Positions 1 to 9,600 of a stretch of DNA of 55,497 nucleotides are shown one piece after another; within the stretch, counting starts at the first letter, position 1, and the number at the start of each line of letters is the position of its first letter. The translations under genes were made by a program, and so were the position numbers. Source of the stretch: a virus; IMG/VR virus record IMGVR_UViG_3300047564_004158, positions 1 to 55,497 of that record; one strand, 5' to 3'. The notes under the pieces were generated by a model. That model was given only the letters and a program-made list of their open reading frames with translations. It was not told the DNA's origin and ran no database searches.

Positions 1-346
1 AGGAGCTGGACTAGCTGTAACAGAGTATACAACATATACTTACACAGCAAATGGTACTGACACTAGTTTTGCAGCTATCAGCGGCTTAACAGTTCACAGC
101 GTATTAGTAACTATTAACGGTGTAACGCAAACTCCAACTACAAGCTATACAATAAGTGGCAGCAACATAGTATTTGCGGTAGCACCTGATAGTGGTGATT
201 TAATTCAAATAAGAGTACTAGGCGGTTTAATAGGTCCGCAAGGTGTACAAGGCGTGCAGGGTATAAGTGGTATTGGTATTCAAGGCCCAGCAGGCAGTGG
301 AGCAACGGGCGGCAGCTCAATTATAACAGCAATGATTTGGGGATAA
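1..346 (+). CDS. Collagen-like tail fibre protein, C-terminal end (partial)
   Basis: The gene is cut by the left edge; the frame starts at base 2 and ends in ITAMIWG and a TAA stop. The visible 114 residues hold a beta-rich segment (PTTSYTISGSNIVF) that is nearly the same as one in the gene starting at 3590 (PTTNYTISGSNIVL). It is followed by collagen-like G-x-Q triplets (GPQGVQGVQGISG) and a Gly/Ser tail. Such triplets form stiff triple helices in phage tail fibres. The next gene starts 3 bases later, so the two are probably co-transcribed. The fibre role is inferred from the repeats and neighbours. Confidence 0.8.
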   Translation, partial: GAGLAVTEYTTYTYTANGTDTSFAAISGLTVHSVLVTINGVTQTPTTSYTISGSNIVFAVAPDSGDLIQIRVLGGLIGPQGVQGVQGISGIGIQGPAGSGATGGSSIITAMIWG

Positions 347-349
347 TAG

Positions 350-724
350 ATGGCAGCACCAAATTTAATATCGCCAACTGCGATATATGGTAAAACCGCT
401 ACGGTTAAGTTAACAACAACCTCAGCTACTAGCATTGTAAATAACAGTGCTAGTAGTAACAAGGTATTAAAAATAAATGCATTATACGCAGTAAATGTTA
501 ATGGTGTTACAAATGCAGAATTAACCATTAATTTATACAGTGCCGCGAGTTTAGGTGGCACAGCAACACCAATTTGTAGTACTATAACAGTACCAGCAGA
601 TGCAAGTATAGTAGTTATTGAAAAAAATGCTTATATTTACCTAGAAGAAGATCGCAGTATAGGAGCTATAGCTGGTACAGCAAATGATATTAATATTATT
701 TGCAGCTATGAGGAGATTGGATAA
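350..724 (+). CDS. Small virion-associated protein, hypothetical
   Basis: Encodes 124 residues, rich in Thr, Ser, Ala and Asn, with alternating hydrophobic residues typical of an all-beta fold. The middle (AVNVNGVTNAELTINLY) and the following segment read like a beta-sandwich that presents a quantity such as 'value, sequence, type'; comparable small proteins sit beside tail fibres in many marine phages. There is no signal peptide or membrane segment. Its last base is the first base of the next ATG (GATAATG), so the two genes are translationally coupled. Function not recognised; an accessory tail or decoration protein is the best guess from context. Confidence 0.75.
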   Translation: MAAPNLISPTAIYGKTATVKLTTTSATSIVNNSASSNKVLKINALYAVNVNGVTNAELTINLYSAASLGGTATPICSTITVPADASIVVIEKNAYIYLEEDRSIGAIAGTANDINIICSYEEIG

Positions 725-2358
725 TGGCACAATTTCCTAGTCCTGATAACGCCAAGGGTATATGGAAACTTAGAGACGTATTTTTAGCTAAAATGGGATC
801 TAATTGGCCACAATATGGTGCTTTTACTATAGTACAAACCTTTACTACTACAACTACTTGGATTTGTCCCGCAGGCGTTACAGAAGTTGAATATTTAGTA
901 GTTGCTGGTGGAGGCGGAGGTGGTGGAGGCTTTGCCGGTGGTGGTGGAGCAGGCGGTTTTCGTACTGGCACAGGCTTGACAGTTACAGCCGGTACAGAAT
1001 ATACTATAACTGTTGGAAGTGGCGGAAGCGCTGGCCCATCTTCGCAATCTGGTATTGCTGGTAATAATTCTATTTTTTCTACTATTACAAGTGCTGGCGG
1101 TGGTAGCGGCGGTGGTTATAATAATGCTACAAATCCAAATGGTGGTAGCGGCGGTAGTGGAGGTGGTGGAGCAGCTAATCCTGCAGGTCCAGGTGGTAAC
1201 GGAAATACTCCTGGCACAATACCTAGCCAAGGTAATAATGGTGGAGCCGGATACTCTGTTAATCCTCACTATAACGGAGGCGGCGGAGGGGGTGCTGGTT
1301 CTGCTGGCTCAAATGCCGGCACAGGGGGCGGTGGTAACGGCGGTAATGGTACTGCATCTTCTATTACCGGTACCAGTATAACATACGCTGGTGGTGGTGG
1401 AGGAGGAAGTTTTTCAAATTCCGGTCCAGCAGGCACAGGCGGTACAGGGGGAGGAGGTGCGGGTGCACCAAATGCTCCAACTACGGCTACTGCTGGCACT
1501 GCAAATACCGGTGGCGGAGGAGGTGGCGGTGGTGGTTCTCCAGCAACCTATGGTATAGGTGCCGCAGGCGGATCTGGAATTGTTATACTTAAATATGTAG
1601 TGCCAAGTCAAACCATATTTACGTTCAAAGGTACTACTACTTGGAAGTGTCCAACTGGCATAACTAGTGTAGATTACTTAGTAGTAGCTGGTGGTGGTGG
1701 TGGTGGTTCTACTGGCGGTGGCGGTGCTGGAGGATTTAGAACAGGAACAGCCTTGCTAGTAACAGCAGGTACTGAATATATTGTTACTGTTGGAGCAGGT
1801 GGAAACGGTACTTATAATGCAAGAACTGCCGGCGGAGATTCTATTTTTTCTACTATTACATCAAATGGCGGTGGTAGAGGCGGAGCTGCAGTAGATACTC
1901 CAGGAATTGGTGGTAGCGGCGGTAGCGGAGGCGGAGGTACTTATGGTGCTGGACCAAGTGCGGGTTCAGCTGGTGGGGCTGGTAACACACCTGCTACATC
2001 ACCAAGTCAAGGTAACAATGGTGGTACTGGATTAACTGGTGCTAACTATGTAGGTGGAGGTGGTGGTGGAGCTGGTGGAGCTGGAGTTAACGGTTCTATT
2101 ACTGGTAATGGAGGAGTAGGTTCTCAATCTTCTATTACTGGAAGTGCAGTCTACTATGCTGGAGGCGGTGGAGGTGGCGGAAGTGCCGGTAGTAAAGGTA
2201 TAGGCGGTTTAGGCGGTGGGGGTAACGGCTCAGATACTACGTCAGGATCGCCAGGTACTAGTAATACAGGTGGTGGCGGAGGCGGTGGACATGCTTCTGG
2301 CAGTGCAAACGGTGGAAACGGCGGCTCCGGTATAGTAATTATTAAATTAAATCAATAA
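724..2358 (+). CDS. Glycine-rich tail adhesin with two tandem glycine-rich domains
   Basis: Encodes 544 residues. After a short head (~35 residues) it has two copies of the same ~240-residue module. Each begins with a Thr-rich strand and W-x-C-P (TTTTTWICPAG; FKGTTTWKCPTG), continues with EYLVVAGGGGGG or DYLVVAGGGGGG, runs through poly-Gly stretches and ends with SGIVIL/SGIVII. This is the glycine-rich domain seen in many phage fibres and distal adhesins, where Gly-rich loops form a polyglycine-II sandwich that contacts the host. The first copy ends near residue 295 and the second at the C terminus. The domain recurs in the gene at 19260. A receptor-binding role is inferred. Confidence 0.85.
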   Translation: MAQFPSPDNAKGIWKLRDVFLAKMGSNWPQYGAFTIVQTFTTTTTWICPAGVTEVEYLVVAGGGGGGGGFAGGGGAGGFRTGTGLTVTAGTEYTITVGSGGSAGPSSQSGIAGNNSIFSTITSAGGGSGGGYNNATNPNGGSGGSGGGGAANPAGPGGNGNTPGTIPSQGNNGGAGYSVNPHYNGGGGGGAGSAGSNAGTGGGGNGGNGTASSITGTSITYAGGGGGGSFSNSGPAGTGGTGGGGAGAPNAPTTATAGTANTGGGGGGGGGSPATYGIGAAGGSGIVILKYVVPSQTIFTFKGTTTWKCPTGITSVDYLVVAGGGGGGSTGGGGAGGFRTGTALLVTAGTEYIVTVGAGGNGTYNARTAGGDSIFSTITSNGGGRGGAAVDTPGIGGSGGSGGGGTYGAGPSAGSAGGAGNTPATSPSQGNNGGTGLTGANYVGGGGGGAGGAGVNGSITGNGGVGSQSSITGSAVYYAGGGGGGGSAGSKGIGGLGGGGNGSDTTSGSPGTSNTGGGGGGGHASGSANGGNGGSGIVIIKLNQ

Positions 2359-2366
2359 GAGCAAGT

Positions 2367-2621
2367 ATGACAACCAAGGTTTATAGATTAATGGGTATAG
2401 ACACAGCAATGCACCTGCTTAGACCAGGTGCGCGCTGGGAAATTAGCAACAATTATTTTTCACGCTGGGAAGATCCTAGACCTTGCCCAACTATAGAAGA
2501 AGTTTATGCTACAATAGAAAAGATTAAACAATTCGAAGATAGTATTGATACTATATATTTACCAGAACAACTAGAAGCAATGGGCGTGCGTGAACAAGAG
2601 ATAGCAGATGCAATTAAATAA
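2367..2621 (+). CDS. Conserved small phage protein, hypothetical
   Basis: Encodes 84 residues. The N-terminal half is basic with Trp and Arg (GARWEISNNYFSRWEDPRPC), and the C-terminal half is helical and acidic (TIEEVYATIEKIKQFEDSI). There is no signal peptide or membrane segment. It sits among tail-fibre genes, and its 3' end overlaps the next gene by 14 bases. Proteins of this general look (XkdW-like) occur beside tail fibres in other phages, but I cannot assign a function. Its length and helical tail would suit a fibre-assembly chaperone; that is a guess from context. Confidence 0.7.
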   Translation: MTTKVYRLMGIDTAMHLLRPGARWEISNNYFSRWEDPRPCPTIEEVYATIEKIKQFEDSIDTIYLPEQLEAMGVREQEIADAIK

Positions 2622-3207
2622 TTTATTTCCTATACCCATAGGATTTTTTGAGTATACAAGTAGTTTAGACAGTGAATTAGACTATGTAACAAATTTAGAG
2701 CAGCGTAATAATCAAGGCAATACAACTAGTGTTGATAATTATGTACTTAAAGATTACCACTTACAAGAATTAAGTAGTTGGATCGACAATTGTATTAGCC
2801 AGTACTTTAGAGCAACTGCAAATCCCAAATATGATGTTCAGTTGTACACAACCCAAAGCTGGATAAATTTTACCAAGCAGGGCCAGTACCACCACAAGCA
2901 TGAGCACCCCAACAGCCTAGTAAGCGGTGTGTTTTACCTGCAAACTAATCCAGATGATAAGATATATTTTTATCGCAGCGGCTATCAACAAATTAAATTT
3001 CCGCCAGAACAGTGGAATGAGTACAACAGTGAAAGCTGGTGGTATGAGGCCCAGGCCGGTAAGCTGATCCTGTTTCCTAGCAGCTTAACACATCAAGTGC
3101 CTACTGTCGGTGGCACAACAACAAGAATTAGCCTAAGTTTTAACACCTTTGCTAGTGGCACTATAGGTGAAAATTTAGAATTAACCGAATTAATTGTGGA
3201 GCACTAG
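2608..3207 (+). CDS. 2OG-Fe(II) oxygenase-like protein (TIGR02466 type)
   Basis: Encodes 199 residues. It matches the pattern of the putative 2-oxoglutarate/Fe(II) oxygenases common in large marine phages: a His cluster HHKHEHPN (residues 95-102) followed by SLVSGVFYLQ, then GKLILFPSSLTHQV with a distal His (162), and TTRISLSFN with the Arg (173) expected to hold 2-oxoglutarate. The likely iron ligands are a His of the HHKHEH cluster and His162; the exact triad is an inference. It overlaps the upstream gene by 14 bases and is followed directly by another tail-region gene. The substrate is unknown. Its position among collagen-like fibre genes makes hydroxylation of virion proteins possible. 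Confidence 0.75.
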   Translation: MQLNNLFPIPIGFFEYTSSLDSELDYVTNLEQRNNQGNTTSVDNYVLKDYHLQELSSWIDNCISQYFRATANPKYDVQLYTTQSWINFTKQGQYHHKHEHPNSLVSGVFYLQTNPDDKIYFYRSGYQQIKFPPEQWNEYNSESWWYEAQAGKLILFPSSLTHQVPTVGGTTTRISLSFNTFASGTIGENLELTELIVEH

Positions 3208-3573
3208 ATGGCACACTTTGCAGAATTAGATGAAAATAATACAGTATTGCGTGTAGTTGTAGTAGACAATCGTGATACTAGTGATAAGTCGGGCACAGAG
3301 CGTGAGCATATTGGACAAGCACACCTAGAAAAGATCTTAGGCGGTGTGTGGCGACAAACTAGTTATAATGCCACATTTAGAAAAAATTATGCTGGTGTGG
3401 GATATACCTATAACAGTCAACTAGACGCATTTATTCCGCCTAAGCCCTATACTAGCTGGGTTTTAGATACACAGACTTGTACTTGGCAAGCACCACAACC
3501 ACAACCTACTAGTGGCGGACCTTATAGGTGGGATGAGCCAACTACTAGTTGGCAACAAATAACAAACGATTAA
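3208..3573 (+). CDS. Conserved phage tail-region protein (MAHFAELD family)
   Basis: Encodes 121 residues. The start MAHFAELDENNTVLRVVVVDN is followed by a region rich in aromatic residues, GGVWRQTSYN, then AGVGYTYNSQLDAFIPPKPY and a Trp-rich end (SWVLDTQTCTWQ). This whole pattern is familiar from small proteins coded beside tail fibres in many marine and freshwater phages, where they remain unnamed. The regular W/Y spacing suggests a small beta domain. The gene starts immediately after the oxygenase stop (TAGATG), so it is in the same operon. Probably a virion component; function unproven. Confidence 0.75.
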   Translation: MAHFAELDENNTVLRVVVVDNRDTSDKSGTEREHIGQAHLEKILGGVWRQTSYNATFRKNYAGVGYTYNSQLDAFIPPKPYTSWVLDTQTCTWQAPQPQPTSGGPYRWDEPTTSWQQITND

Positions 3574-3589
3574 TTGAACGGGGCAAGCT

Positions 3590-6500
3590 ATGTCGTTTAC
3601 TAGAATAGATGCTAATAATATTAGCCCAAGCGGTGTTGCAGCGGGTACATATACAAATCCTACCATTACTATTAACAGTAGTGGACAGGTTACTGATGCT
3701 AGTAGTGGTCAGCTTGCTCAAGGTATTCAAGGCTTACAAGGTATAATTGGCCCACAAGGTGTACAAGGCTTAGGTGGCATACAAGGTAGCAGTGGCTATA
3801 TTGGCAGTGATGGTATACAGGGCATACAAGGTATACAAGGTGCGGGAGCAGGCCTAGCAGTTGCAGAGTATACTACCTATGTATACACAGGTGACGGTAC
3901 TACAACAACTTTTGCTGCTACCAGCGGACTAACAGTACACACAATACTTGTAGTAGTTGATGGTGTTACACAAACACCTACTACCAACTATACTATTAGT
4001 GGCAGCAACATAGTCCTGGCAAGTGCACCACCTAGTGGTAGTGTTGTACAGCTACGTGTACTTGGCGGACTTATAGGTCCACAAGGTATTAGTGGTGGTA
4101 GTGGTAGCAGTGTTACTATTTCTAGTATTGAAGTAACTGATAGCAGTTATAGTGTGTTAGACGATACAGCGGTTAGTGTTAATGGTGGATACATAAAGAT
4201 TACAGGAACTGGATTTGTTAGTGGTTGTCAAGTCGTCATAGGCAGTGCAGTAGCAAGTAGTGTAACCTATGTTTCTAGCACAGTAGTTCATTGTCAAGTA
4301 CCAGCACAAACAGCAGGTACTTATACAGTTTACTTAACTAACCCTAATGGCAGCGTTGCTATACGTGTAAATGGTATTAACTACAGCTCAACACCTACCT
4401 GGACAACTACCAGTCCACTACCTGGCGGAGTTAAAAACACCGCTATAAGCATACAGTTGGCGGCAACTAGTAACAGTGCTATAACCTACAGTTTAGCTAG
4501 TGGCAGTACGTTACCTAGTGGATTGACACTAAGCACTAGTGGATTACTATCAGGAACTGTAACTACAATAACAGCAGATACGGCTTATAACTTTACCATA
4601 GTAGCTACTGATCAAGAAAACCAAGACACTCCACAGGCATTTCAAATTACTATTATTATTGGTGATCCTTACTATGAGTATGTAACACTACACCTACCAG
4701 GCACTGGAACTAATCTTGCTACAAATAATACTTTTCTGGATAGTTCTATCAATAACTTCACCATTACACGTAGTGGAAATACTACGCAGGGTACGTTTAG
4801 TCCGTTCTCACAGACGGGGTGGGGGAATTATTTTGATGGGAGTGGGGATTATCTTGCGTTAAGTTCGCCAGCGGTTCCAGCATCCACTTCAGACTTTACA
4901 TTAGAGGGATGGTTTAATGTTTCAAATTACTCTGCTACAAGAAATATTTTTACTCAAAACCAAACCGGTGCTTCAAGCGACGGAAGAATAATTGTTAACA
5001 TTACAACAGCTGGTATATTAAATGCAACTATAGGTGGAACAAATCTGCCTGGAACTTTAAATACAACAACAACTATTACAACTAATGTCTGGCATCATTT
5101 CGCTCTTGTAAGGAGCAGCAATACTTTTACGCTTTATCTTAATGGCGTTTCTGAGGTTACAGGGTCTGGCACAGGCACAATTGCTAATCAAAATTCTTAC
5201 ATAGGTTCAAATCTAACTCAATCTGTATATTTTTTGGGCAGTTTGTCTAATATTAGGGTGGTTGCTTCAGCCGTCTACACCAGCAACTTCACACCACCAA
5301 CCGCCCCTCTTACCGCCATCTCTGGCACAAGTCTCCTAACCTGCCAATCCAACCGATTCATTGACAACAGCAGCAACAACTTTGCCATCACAGTCAACGG
5401 AAACACCTCCGTACAAGCCTTCTCCCCATTCAACCCCACTGCAAGCTGGAGTGCTGCGACTTATGGTGGGAGTGGGTATTTTGATGGTAGTGGGGACTAT
5501 TTGACTGCGCCAAACAATGCAGCATTTGCGGCACTTCCTGGAGATTTCACGCTTGAATTATGGGTTTATCTAACGGCACAGACGACTGGAAACGCTTTAT
5601 TTGGGCCGTGGGCAGGAAGTGCAGGAAGCGCAGCCAACTCTTCTTGGTTATTTACACAGGGAACAACCTCTGCGTCAAATCTCAGATTTGTTTACTCAAA
5701 CGGCTCAAGTGTTGTTATATATGAAGGGTCAGGTGGTTTAGGGACAAATCAATGGTTTCATCTTGTAGCTGTTCGTTCTGGTACTAACTTTGCTTTATTT
5801 TCAAACGGCAATCGTGTTTATAGCAACGCATCAGTTTCAGCAAGCATTCCTCAAAATACTAGTAACTTGGGAGTTATGGCAGGAGCTGATGGAGCTTTTG
5901 CTTCCACTGGTTATGTATCAAGTGCAAGGGTTGTCAAAGGCACAGCAGTCTACGACCCAACCCTAACCACCCTTACAGTCCCAACCGCACCACTCACCGC
6001 CATCACCAACACATCCCTACTACTCAACTTCACCAACGCCGGTATCTACGATGCTACAAGTAAGAATGACTTGGAGACGGTGGGGAATGCTCAGATAAGT
6101 ACGACACAGAGTAAGTTTGGTGGAAGTAGTATGTCCTTTGATGGGACGGGGGATTCATTAATTACACCTGCATCAATTGTAAATAGCATTGGGACTGGTG
6201 ATTTCACAATTGAATTTTGGTGCTATCCAAGTAATACAACCGCAGCCTATAGAGCGATAGTGGCAAGTGAAAATTATAATTCTACAGCAGGTGGTTGGAG
6301 TTTTTATCAAAATGGAACTGGCATTGAAATTTATTTAACTAGCGGAGCCCTTATTACAGCAGCATCTCAATTAGTTGCGTCTACTTGGCAACATATTGCG
6401 TTAGTTAGATCCGGCTCCGCAAGCAATAATTGTAAATTATATGTTAACGGTACAAATGTAGCTTCTGCGACAAATACGGCAGACTGGACAGGCCAAAGAG

Positions 6501-6637
6501 TTTTTATTGGTGATAATAATTATACGGGCGTTGATTATTTCTTTAACGGCTACATCCAAGACCTTCGCATCACCCGAGGCTACGCTCGCTACACAAGCAA
6601 CTTCACACCACCAACCCAAGCTTTTCAAACCCTTTAA
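3590..6637 (+). CDS. Giant modular tail fibre: collagen-like, IPT/TIG, Ig-like and three LamG domains
   Basis: Encodes 1015 residues. Order: the shared N-terminal motif (residues 1-40, GVAAGTYTNPTITINSSGQV), collagen-like G-x-Q repeats (~43-85), a linker beta domain, a second short G-P-Q triplet, an IPT/TIG-like domain (~175-262), a putative Ig (He_PIG-like) domain (~275-352), and three LamG/concanavalin-like domains (~400-575, ~620-785, ~845-1005). LamG units are recognised by YFDGSGDYL or SFDGTGDSL, then FTLE(L/G)W, W-H-H/L-A-L/V-V-R-S and LYLNG. Linkers repeat the motif PPTAPLTAI. LamG folds usually bind sugars, so surface glycan binding is likely. Base composition jumps between modules, which points to mosaic exchange. 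Confidence 0.88.
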   Translation: MSFTRIDANNISPSGVAAGTYTNPTITINSSGQVTDASSGQLAQGIQGLQGIIGPQGVQGLGGIQGSSGYIGSDGIQGIQGIQGAGAGLAVAEYTTYVYTGDGTTTTFAATSGLTVHTILVVVDGVTQTPTTNYTISGSNIVLASAPPSGSVVQLRVLGGLIGPQGISGGSGSSVTISSIEVTDSSYSVLDDTAVSVNGGYIKITGTGFVSGCQVVIGSAVASSVTYVSSTVVHCQVPAQTAGTYTVYLTNPNGSVAIRVNGINYSSTPTWTTTSPLPGGVKNTAISIQLAATSNSAITYSLASGSTLPSGLTLSTSGLLSGTVTTITADTAYNFTIVATDQENQDTPQAFQITIIIGDPYYEYVTLHLPGTGTNLATNNTFLDSSINNFTITRSGNTTQGTFSPFSQTGWGNYFDGSGDYLALSSPAVPASTSDFTLEGWFNVSNYSATRNIFTQNQTGASSDGRIIVNITTAGILNATIGGTNLPGTLNTTTTITTNVWHHFALVRSSNTFTLYLNGVSEVTGSGTGTIANQNSYIGSNLTQSVYFLGSLSNIRVVASAVYTSNFTPPTAPLTAISGTSLLTCQSNRFIDNSSNNFAITVNGNTSVQAFSPFNPTASWSAATYGGSGYFDGSGDYLTAPNNAAFAALPGDFTLELWVYLTAQTTGNALFGPWAGSAGSAANSSWLFTQGTTSASNLRFVYSNGSSVVIYEGSGGLGTNQWFHLVAVRSGTNFALFSNGNRVYSNASVSASIPQNTSNLGVMAGADGAFASTGYVSSARVVKGTAVYDPTLTTLTVPTAPLTAITNTSLLLNFTNAGIYDATSKNDLETVGNAQISTTQSKFGGSSMSFDGTGDSLITPASIVNSIGTGDFTIEFWCYPSNTTAAYRAIVASENYNSTAGGWSFYQNGTGIEIYLTSGALITAASQLVASTWQHIALVRSGSASNNCKLYVNGTNVASATNTADWTGQRVFIGDNNYTGVDYFFNGYIQDLRITRGYARYTSNFTPPTQAFQTL

Positions 6638-6655
6638 ACAAACAGTGAGAATCTT

Positions 6656-9600
6656 ATGGTAACACGAGTTCCAACCAGAATGATAACAACTACCGGCGTT
6701 CAGGCCGGTAGTTATACTGCCGCAGATATTACTGTTAATGAAGCAGGTCAAATTACTAGTGCAGCAAGCAACAGTGTGGTTGTTAGTGGTGGCGGTGGTG
6801 GGCCTAAAATTACTGGTGTGGCGGTAACTGACAATGTTTGGACTGCCCTAGACGATACAGCTGTTGATGTGCTGGGCGGTTATATTAAGATTACTGGTAG
6901 TGGTTTTAGTAGTGGCTGCCTAGTCTACTTTAACCAAACCCCAGCTAGCAGCGTTAGTTTTATATCAAGCACTGAGTTGCGTGTAACTACAGGTGCACTA
7001 AGTGCAGGTACTTATGTAGTTTATGCAATTAATACTGATGGTGGTGTAGCTATTAGTGTACCAGGTGTTACCTTTAGTGCAACACCTGGCTGGCAGACTG
7101 CTAGCACGTTAAGTGATCAATATGACGGTGTAGCTATCACACTAAGTTTAATAGCTAGTGATGCTACCAGTTATACACTTGTATCAGGCAGTTTACCACC
7201 AGGACTTAGTTTAAACGCCAGTACCGGTGCTATTACCGGTACTGTGGTGGGTGTTACGGTAGACACTAGTTATACATTTACTGTGCGTGCAACAGATGCT
7301 CAAAATCAAGACAGTCCGCGTACATTTACTGTTACTATTACAGTTAGTGATCCTTACTTTAATAGGACAACACTATTATTGTCGGGCAGTGCACTAACTA
7401 CCAATACAGTATTACGCGATAGTAGTACAAATAATTTTAACCTTACTGCCTATGGTGATGCACGTGCTAGTAACTTTACACCATATGGAACTGGGTGGTC
7501 GTTATATACAAATGACAGAAGTTATCTAACCATACCTGCTAGCAGTGATTTTGACGTAATAAATACAGATTTTACTATTGAATTTTGGATTAATTTTGAA
7601 GCCTTTAGTACAATGGCTTCTTCAGGTAATAATATAGCCGGACCAGGGCTATCAAATTATGCTAGTAGTTGGTTTGTAAATTTTGGTGGATCTGGTACTA
7701 CTGTTACTACACTTAATTATACCGTTATGACCTCACTAAGTGTAGGAACTAGTAACAGTTTTACTGTAAGTTTAAACTTTAATACTTGGTATCACGTTGC
7801 TTTTGTTAGATCTGGATCTGGCCCTGGAAATTTTAAACTGTATATTAATGGTATTCAACAAGGAGCCGCACAGAATCAAGTTACTTATTCTGGGGCAGGA
7901 TCAACAATGGCTATTGGATCTGGGTCATTTATACAAAACAGTACTTATTCTGGCAATTCTTCCTATTTCTTATCTAATTTTAGACTAACTAAATCAGCAG
8001 TATATTTAGAAAATTTTACACCAGCTACAACACCTCTTACTGCTCTAGAAAATACTACATTATTATTATTTAATCAGTCAAGATTAATTAATGCGGGAAC
8101 AAATACTGGAACAATAACTTCTTCGGGGTATACTTCTACTAGAGCTAAATTAATAAGTTTTAATCCATTTGGGATCACCAATACTGGTGTCAATGGATCC
8201 ATGTATTTTGACGGCACCACTGATAGCGTAAGACTGCCTAGTAATGCAATAAGTGCGTTACCCGGTGATTTTACGTTAGAATTCTGGATTTACTTAATTT
8301 CTACAACAGGTAATCCTGTTATATATTTAGTGAATGCTACAGCCGCATTGATCATCTATGTTGTCAGTAGTAAAGTGGTAGTAAGAACTTTTGGAACAGC
8401 AGATTTATTGACATCTGTGGACAATATTCAAATTAATACTTGGACTCACGTCGCAGTAGCTAGAAGTGGCTCTGCTCTGTCGCTTTGGTTAAATGGGTCC
8501 CGAGCCAGTGGAGGAACCGTTACGTATTCAACCGCGTTCCCACAAGGTGAGATTAGAATAGCCACCAATGAGCTTGATGCTCAATCAACTAATGGTTACA
8601 TAGCCGATCTAAGATTAATAAAAGGGACGGCTCAATATAATCCAAGTAATACTGCAATCACCGTACCTACTGCCCCACTTACCGCAGTCGCCAACACACA
8701 ATTACTTACTTTACAATACGATCAACCTCACAACAACCACGCATTATTAGACGCCAGTAGTAATCAACACTTAATCACACGCAACGGAAATGCCACGCAA
8801 GGTAGTTTTTCACCGTTTAGTCAGACTGGGTGGGGAAATTATTTTAAGACAGGAACAGACGCAATTACTTCTGCAAGTTCATCTGGTTTTGCTTTTGGTA
8901 CAGGCAACTACACTATTGAAGCGCAGATTTATTGGTCAGGGTCATCTTCGGAATTTCAAATAACCGGTTCATCTAGCAACAATTTTAATTTGTATATAAA
9001 CGCTACGACCATAGGCTTTTACGATGGGACATCAGGAATAACCAGAACAACAACTATAAGCAAAAACACTTGGCTTTATATCGCATTGGTAAGAAGTGGC
9101 GGATCGCTGACATTTTATTTGAATGGGTCTGCGGTAGGAAGCACAACAGCAAGCTCAACAAATTATTCTGCTTTTCAATTAATAGCAGGAAGAAATACAA
9201 CGGCTGGTACAAGTTGGGCTGATGGTTATATATCTAACTTGCGTATTTCAAATCTAGCAAGAACAATTTCTTCTACGCCTACAAGCGCATATACCCAAGA
9301 CGCGAACACAGTATTTTTACTTGGGAATACAAATAGGTTTTTGGATCAAGGCGTCAACGGACTTGCTTTAACGATAACCGGAACACCTTCTGTAGTCGCC
9401 TTTAGCCCATTCAACCCCACCGCAGTTTATAATCCTGCAACACATGGTGCTTCGGCGTATTTTGATGGAACGGGAGATTACGTAACTGTTGCTGACAATC
9501 CAGCCTTTAACTTTGGTAATGGCGATTTTACTATGGAATGTTGGGTTTATCCAACTGCTAGTGGATCATTATTTTCTAAGCGAGCAAACAATGCCACATA

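Noticed and set aside
696-1611. Several long antisense or shifted reading frames over the glycine-rich gene
   Set aside because: They arise from the Gly-codon repeats (GGN read as Pro or Ala on the other strand) and have no ribosome site or sensible composition.
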